From Candidatus Poribacteria bacterium (GTDB lineage: Bacteria > Poribacteria > DTPJ01), in NCBI GenBank assembly GCA_011334435.1, contig DTPJ01000875.1, forward strand, positions 1 to 7,443: DNA of 7,443 nucleotides, given 5' to 3'. Both the position numbers and the translations under genes were made by a program. The stretch's first letter is position 1. Every line of letters starts with the position of its first letter. The notes below the pieces were generated by a model, which had not been told where the DNA came from, searched no databases, and worked only from the letters and a program-made list of their open reading frames with translations. This document shows positions 5,696 through 7,443 of this stretch, piece by piece.

Positions 5696-7443
5696 TTATA
5701 AGTCCTCCGAATCATCATATTGAGTAAAGACTGTCCAAGTATTTTTCTCTTTGTCATATCTGCTTAATCCCCGTTGTGTTCCGATCCATAATTGATCTCC
5801 ATCAACAGCTATTGAGATAACACAGTTATGAGATAGCCCATCTTTTTTTGAGAATGATTGCCAGATTTTTTTCTCTTTATCATATCTTATAATGCCAGCA
5901 TCAAAAGTCCCAAACCAGACGTATTTGTTATCTTTTGCGATGCAAGTTATTCTGTTACTTGGTAAGCCCTCATCGGTAGTAAATGTCATCCAATCTTGAG
6001 TCTTTTTATTATATGCGATTACACCTTCACCACTGCCGAACCAGACTATATCGCCGTCAACTTTAATACTTCCTATCTCGTTAGTCGGTAGACCTTCTGA
6101 TGTTGTAAATGTAGTCCATAAGTCCTTTTTCTTATCATATCTGCTAACGCCTCTCATAGTGCCAACCCATATATAATCAGAATCAGCATCAATACACCAA
6201 ACTTCGTTAGAGACCAATGTTGTAGCGTATTCTTTTGTTGTGGCGGTTTGCCTGATCTCTATACCAGAAGTGAAACTCACCCATGCGTTAAGATTGTCAG
6301 ACATACTTGGAAACTTGCATAATCCAGCATTAGTTCCCATCCACACATCATAACCATCTACAATTATAGAGCTAATATCTAATCCGGGCAGACCATTTTC
6401 CTTTTCAAACTGGTCCCATCTGTCGGTTACCTTATCATATCTATTAGCTCCCATTCTGGTTCCAACCCATAGGTATCTATTGTCAACTGCTAATGATGTG
6501 ATAGCGTCGTCAATAAGTCTATTACGTCGTTGTTCTCTTATCCTTGCCCAATCATCACTTGTGGCGTTTCTACTATCAAAAATTAGCGTTTCCTCGGTAT
6601 GCCTATAATTTTTCCATGTTCCTTGATTTTTATCATATCTGGATAATCCATATTGAGTTCCACACCAGACATATCTATCATCAACCGCAACTGCTGTTAC
6701 TTTGTCACTTGATAATGTGTTTTTCCTAGTAAAGTTAGTCCATGTTTCTGTTATTTTGTCATATCTGCTCAATCCCTTTCTTGTCCCAACCCAGACATAA
6801 CGATCGTCAACTTTTAGCCCATAATCATTTACATCATTATCAAGGATGCCTACTGAATAATCAAAGGTTGTCCATGTTCCAGATGCTAAATGAAATCTTT
6901 TTAGCCAACTTCCGTCAGTTCCTACCCAGAGATAGTCTCCGTCTTCCGCTATATCTTCAACACCACTTCCCCAATCTTCGTCATGCGAACCGCTTGGTCT
7001 TATAGTGCTCCATTCATCCATCTTTTTATCGTAAGCAGTTACTGCTTGAATTCCGTAGCTGTAAAGTATCCATACATACCTTTCAGTAGCGTTTATTTTT
7101 TCTATTGCCCGCCCGACAAGGACGTCGTTTTCTGAGTATTTTTGCCATGTATTTTTGACTTTATTATAACGAGTGATCGCACCGCCCCAGCCTGTTCTAT
7201 GTCCAAACCATATTTCATCACCGTCAACAGTTATGATACTGACGAAATTCTGAGCTAACCCATCTTCTTTTGTATAAGTTGTCTGTTCGCCATCAATGGA
7301 TATTTTTCTAACACCAGAAGAGCCAAGCCCTACCCATGCTGTACCACCATCAACAGCTAATGCCTCAATACTCTCTTTGGGATAAAGCAGGTTAGTAATA
7401 GGGACAGTTTTCCAGATTTTCGTTTTTTTGTCAAATTGATTCA
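5696..7443 (-). CDS. Multi-blade Reg_prop-type beta-propeller protein (N-terminus beyond window)
   Basis: The frame is open from the right edge to the TAA at 5696-5698, so 581 complete codons are visible and the start is missing. The ATG at 7019-7021 is internal: the same frame continues upstream with propeller repeats. The protein is built of repeats with the pattern D-x-x-x-[VIL]-W-x-G-T-x-x-G-[LV]-x-R-Y-D-K, then W-[TQ]-x-F and [DE]-G-L-[PS], as in the periplasmic sensor propellers of hybrid two-component systems (Reg_prop family). Twelve such motifs are visible, plus the tail of a thirteenth at the edge. A 14-blade, double seven-blade design would fit but is not proven. The chain ends 17 residues after its last RYDK motif, with no Y_Y_Y domain, membrane helix, kinase or DNA-binding domain, so it is a stand-alone propeller at its C-terminus. 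Export cannot be judged without the N-terminus. Propellers usually bind ligands or partners; the ligand here is unknown. It is directly followed by the UroD-like gene. Confidence 0.85.
   Translation of the reverse strand, partial: NQFDKKTKIWKTVPITNLLYPKESIEALAVDGGTAWVGLGSSGVRKISIDGEQTTYTKEDGLAQNFVSIITVDGDEIWFGHRTGWGGAITRYNKVKNTWQKYSENDVLVGRAIEKINATERYVWILYSYGIQAVTAYDKKMDEWSTIRPSGSHDEDWGSGVEDIAEDGDYLWVGTDGSWLKRFHLASGTWTTFDYSVGILDNDVNDYGLKVDDRYVWVGTRKGLSRYDKITETWTNFTRKNTLSSDKVTAVAVDDRYVWCGTQYGLSRYDKNQGTWKNYRHTEETLIFDSRNATSDDWARIREQRRNRLIDDAITSLAVDNRYLWVGTRMGANRYDKVTDRWDQFEKENGLPGLDISSIIVDGYDVWMGTNAGLCKFPSMSDNLNAWVSFTSGIEIRQTATTKEYATTLVSNEVWCIDADSDYIWVGTMRGVSRYDKKKDLWTTFTTSEGLPTNEIGSIKVDGDIVWFGSGEGVIAYNKKTQDWMTFTTDEGLPSNRITCIAKDNKYVWFGTFDAGIIRYDKEKKIWQSFSKKDGLSHNCVISIAVDGDQLWIGTQRGLSRYDKEKNTWTVFTQYDDSEDL
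5703..5708 (-). promoter_or_regulatory. Strong ribosome binding site of the UroD-like gene
   Basis: Read on the minus strand, GGAGGA lies 7 bases before the ATG at 5695, within the last codons of the propeller gene. It is the best Shine-Dalgarno in the window. It fixes the start and suggests the downstream protein is well translated from the shared message. Confidence 0.8.
5740..7441 (-). repeat. Tandem propeller-blade repeats, about 126 bp each
   Basis: The tryptophan codons of the W-x-G-T motifs have their 5' bases (minus strand) at 7336, 7210, 7072, 6928, 6793, 6667, 6469, 6343, 6169, 6043, 5917 and 5788. Many intervals are exactly 126 bases (42 residues). Exceptions are 6667 to 6469 (198 bases, about 24 extra residues, including a basic RIREQRRNR stretch) and 6343 to 6169 (174 bases, about 16 extra). 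Similarity persists at the DNA level: the segment coding for RYDK reads tatcatatct or tgtcatatct on the plus strand near 5752, 5878, 6132, 6432, 6630 and 6757. The third visible blade (YVWILYSYG) has lost the G-T of the core motif. Confidence 0.85.

Noticed and set aside
6544..7005. Open plus-strand frames opposite the propeller gene
   Set aside because: They are antisense shadows of a repetitive coding sequence, with odd His/Leu/Phe-rich composition and no recognisable domains.
7019..7021. ATG as the start of the propeller gene
   Set aside because: The same minus-strand frame stays open for 140 more codons to the window edge and continues the blade repeats, and the ATG falls in the middle of a blade (YDKKMDEW).
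5696..7443. Hybrid two-component sensor kinase
   Set aside because: The Reg_prop repeats suggest it, but the protein ends right after the last blade, with no Y_Y_Y, transmembrane, kinase or receiver domain.

Overview
The window is bacterial, moderately AT-rich and densely coded, with no gap between genes longer than about 60 bases. It has two convergent blocks.

Plus strand, 1-4648: a tightly packed co-directional series. It starts with the 3' end of a MogA/MoaB-type molybdenum cofactor gene. Then come cobS (last step of cobalamin assembly), prmC (methylation of release-factor glutamine), murA (first committed step of peptidoglycan synthesis), hisC (histidinol-phosphate aminotransferase) and an unrecognised four-helix membrane protein. 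prmC/murA overlap by 8 nt and murA/hisC by 4 nt (ATGA), so translation is probably coupled. The pathways are unrelated, so this looks like a housekeeping operon rather than a single-function cluster. All recognised enzymes keep their main catalytic motifs.

Minus strand, 7443-4670: a two-gene transcript. The upstream gene enters from beyond the right edge and encodes a long beta-propeller protein, with at least 12 repeats of about 42 residues of the two-component-regulator-propeller (Reg_prop) type. It ends with no kinase or DNA-binding domain. The downstream gene starts on the base right after its stop codon. It encodes a uroporphyrinogen-decarboxylase-fold protein of the MtaA/CmuA-like superfamily, in which both usual zinc cysteine positions appear to be replaced. 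This pair is the least ordinary part of the window.

MurA and PrmC show a bacterium with peptidoglycan. Free-standing Reg_prop propellers together with divergent UroD-like proteins recall genomes of uncultured lineages such as Poribacteria and related groups, but that is an impression from gene content and not a demonstrated assignment. I found no tRNA, rRNA, CRISPR array, transposase, attachment site or clear intrinsic terminator.
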